Origin: Pseudoduganella plicata
Lineage (GTDB): Bacteria; Pseudomonadota; Gammaproteobacteria; Burkholderiales; Burkholderiaceae_D
Direction: 5' to 3'
DNA: 64,000 nucleotides
NCBI RefSeq assembly: GCF_004421005.1
Contig: NZ_CP038026.1
Coordinates: 5,022,001 to 5,086,000, forward strand
Below are positions 62,075 through 64,000 of this stretch, one piece after another. The notes under the pieces were generated by a model. That model did no database searches and was not told the DNA's origin. It worked only from the letters and a program-made list of their open reading frames with translations. The position numbers were made by a program, and so were the translations under genes. How positions within the stretch are numbered: position 1 is the first letter of the stretch; each line of letters begins with the position of its first letter.

Positions 62075-64000
62075 TTGAATCAGAAGTTGGTGTTGAAGCG
62101 CAGCGTGATCGCTGTCGCCATGGCGGTAGCTGCCCAGGCAGCGTTTGCCCAGGAGGCGCAAGCCCCCGTCCAGAAGGTTTTCGTGACCGGTTCGAATATC
62201 AAGCGCGCGGACAAGGAAGGTTCGTCCCCCGTCCAGACCGTATCGGCAAAGCAGATCGCCGCAACGGGTGCCAACACGGTCGCCGAACTGCTGCACTCGA
62301 TCCCGGCCTTTGGCTCGGGCGCGTCGGTCGACGGTTCCGACGGCGGCTTCTCGAACGGCGCCAGCACCGCTTCGCTGCGTGGCCTGGGTTCGTCCTCGAC
62401 GCTGATCCTGCTGAACGGCCGCCGCATCACGGCCTCCGCGTATGCCGACCCGAACCAGGGCAAATCGGCCGTCTATGACCTGAACACCATTCCGATCTCC
62501 GCCATCGAGCGCGTCGAGATCTTCAAGGATGGCGCTTCCGCCGTGTACGGTTCCGACGCCATTGCCGGCGTCATCAACTTCATCACGAAGACGGACGTGC
62601 AGGGCCTGCAGCTGTCGGCAAGCGTCAGCGCCAACGACGACGGTGAATACAAGCGCGAGAACGTCAATGGCGTCTGGGGCTTCGGCGACCTGGAGTCGAA
62701 AGGCTGGAGCGGCTTCGTCGCGTTCGACGCATCGAAGCGCCAGCGTACGACGATCAAGGACCAGAAGGACGTCGAGAACGAGCTGTACCGCGACATCAAC
62801 ACGCGCCTGAACCCGTTCTCGAACTCGCTGTCGGCATCGCCTTTCTTCTACAAGGAAACGAAACCGGGCAGCATGGCGTTCTTCAACAACTACGCCAACC
62901 GCGCCAGTGTCATCAACCAGGTCAACTGCGACAAGTCGCAGCAACTGGTCGGCGATCGTGCAACGCACAATCTGACGGCCACCGACACCCTGATCGGTCG
63001 CACGTTCTGTAACTTCGACACGAATGGGTACAACGAAGTGCAGGGCAAGGGCGAGGACGCGAACCTGCTGTCCAAGTTCACGTTCAAGATCAACAACGAC
63101 ATCACGGCCTTCGCCGAAGCATCGTACAGCCGCACCGAGCGTTACTTCACGGCGGCCCCGCGCGCGGTCCGTTCGACGGCACCGTCGACCGTGTTCACGA
63201 ACGGCGGCATCCCGTCGCAGTTCCAGATCGTGCTGCCGGTGGGCCACCCGGACAATCCGTTCACGGATGCCCGCTCGGCGGTCGGCTTCCGCCTGGTGAA
63301 CTCCACCAACGCGTCCGAGAATATCAACGAATCGTACCGCATGGTCGTCGGCCTGCAGGGCAGCGCCAAGGGCTGGGACTGGGAAACGGCCCTGCTGTGG
63401 AACCGCGGCGAACGTACCGAACGTGGCTACGGCTACCTGTACCTGCCGACGATGCGCCGCATCATGACGGAGAACCGCACGCTGGCTGCCACGATGGCGG
63501 ACCCGACGGCCACCCGTGACATCGAGAACCGTGGCTTTGCTCAAGTGAAGCAGATCGACGCGAAAGCGTCGACGTCGTTCGGCAAGCTGCCAGGCGGCGA
63601 GATCGGCCTGGCCTTGGGCGGCGAGATCCGCCAGGAACAGATCGGCCTGACCCCGGACCTGGCAGTCCAGCGCGGCGACATTATCGGCCTGGCCAACTCC
63701 ACGGCCGACGGTTCGCGCATGGTCAAGTCGGCCTTCGTCGAACTGCGCACGCCGTTCTTCAGCAACTTCGAGATGGACTTCGCTGGCCGCTGGGACAAAT
63801 ACCCGACCGCCAGCAACTTCGTGCCGAAGGTGGGCGCCAAGTGGACCGCCAACGAGCACTTCACCTTCCGCGGCACGTTCGCCGAAGGCTTCCGCGCGCC
63901 GGCCCTGACCCAGGTTTCACCAGGCGGCGTGCAGTCGTTCACCATCGTGACCGATACGCTGCGCTGCCCGGATGGCGTCAGCCCGCGGGATGGCGCCGAC
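62075..64000 (+). CDS. TonB-dependent outer-membrane receptor, N-terminal part (runs off right edge)
   Basis: A TTG at 62075 with AGGAG upstream opens a frame that stays open to the window end (642 codons). The signal peptide ends AAQAAFAQE. A plug domain follows, with QKVFVTGSNIKRADKEGSSP as the TonB-box/plug start, LLHSIPAFGSG, ASLRGLGSSSTLILLNGRR and DGASAVYGSDAIAGVINFIT. Then come the first barrel strands. The style (GSNI, GLGxxxTLxLxNGRR) matches the large carbohydrate- or iron-specific receptors of Oxalobacteraceae and Xanthomonadaceae. The ligand is unknown, since the partners lie beyond the edge. Confidence 0.88.
   Translation, partial: MNQKLVLKRSVIAVAMAVAAQAAFAQEAQAPVQKVFVTGSNIKRADKEGSSPVQTVSAKQIAATGANTVAELLHSIPAFGSGASVDGSDGGFSNGASTASLRGLGSSSTLILLNGRRITASAYADPNQGKSAVYDLNTIPISAIERVEIFKDGASAVYGSDAIAGVINFITKTDVQGLQLSASVSANDDGEYKRENVNGVWGFGDLESKGWSGFVAFDASKRQRTTIKDQKDVENELYRDINTRLNPFSNSLSASPFFYKETKPGSMAFFNNYANRASVINQVNCDKSQQLVGDRATHNLTATDTLIGRTFCNFDTNGYNEVQGKGEDANLLSKFTFKINNDITAFAEASYSRTERYFTAAPRAVRSTAPSTVFTNGGIPSQFQIVLPVGHPDNPFTDARSAVGFRLVNSTNASENINESYRMVVGLQGSAKGWDWETALLWNRGERTERGYGYLYLPTMRRIMTENRTLAATMADPTATRDIENRGFAQVKQIDAKASTSFGKLPGGEIGLALGGEIRQEQIGLTPDLAVQRGDIIGLANSTADGSRMVKSAFVELRTPFFSNFEMDFAGRWDKYPTASNFVPKVGAKWTANEHFTFRGTFAEGFRAPALTQVSPGGVQSFTIVTDTLRCPDGVSPRDGAD

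Overview
The window looks like a chromosomal segment of a high-GC betaproteobacterium of the Oxalobacteraceae, close to Massilia or Pseudoduganella. This is an inference from gene content and protein style: PEP-CTERM sorting tags, an EWEEF-tailed chemoreceptor, DusA, class I fumarase and Acs, a Burkholderiales-type porin, a large pectin/rhamnogalacturonan locus, and a GTGCCTGACCCC dispersed repeat. No rRNA is present to confirm it.

Layout. 1-11.1 kb: a rhamnogalacturonan-I/pectin degradation locus. It holds an esterase fragment, a PL22-type oligogalacturonate lyase, a tandem-domain SGNH acetylesterase, two PL11 rhamnogalacturonan lyases, a GH105 unsaturated-glycuronyl hydrolase, a GH43-like protein and a second acetylesterase. 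11.2-26 kb: housekeeping and envelope genes (DUF2867 protein, dusA, a chemoreceptor followed by two TonB-C-like proteins, lipoproteins, a pentapeptide-repeat protein, tRNA-His, murI, class I fumarase, a YqhA-like protein, an acyltransferase, acs). 26-35 kb: a beta-helix-like PEP-CTERM protein, tRNA-Ser, a heparinase II/III-like lyase of visibly lower GC, and a hexuronate-type MFS transporter translationally coupled to a GH43 xylosidase-like enzyme. 35-43 kb: a trypsin-like protease with a partner protein and a decayed second copy, a porin, a TetR regulator, a CAP-domain protein and an IS1595-like remnant. 43.2-46.7 kb: a three-gene translationally coupled signalling operon. 46.7-62 kb: assorted genes, among them an alpha/beta hydrolase, a second PEP-CTERM protein, gluQ, an MFS exporter, an LLM oxidoreductase, a hybrid histidine kinase, an M20 dipeptidase, a TraB/GumN protein and a VanZ-like protein. 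62 kb to the end: the start of a TonB-dependent receptor.

The most striking system is the operon at 43.29-46.69 kb. Its first gene encodes a 127-residue photoactive yellow protein (PYP) homologue that keeps Tyr42, Glu46 and Cys69 at the numbering of the Halorhodospira protein. It is followed by a PAS-PAS protein with a degenerate GGDEF domain that keeps an RxxD I-site, and by a PAS-GGDEF-EAL protein with intact catalytic motifs and no I-site. This suggests a PYP-linked cyclic-di-GMP switch.

Five genes (PL22 lyase, acetylesterase, heparinase-like lyase, alpha/beta hydrolase, small PEP-CTERM protein) are each broken by what looks like a single-base indel, four of them in or beside short G/C-rich runs. 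This may reflect sequencing error rather than gene decay. The trypsin-like paralogue at 36.7-37.1 kb, by contrast, is truly decayed.
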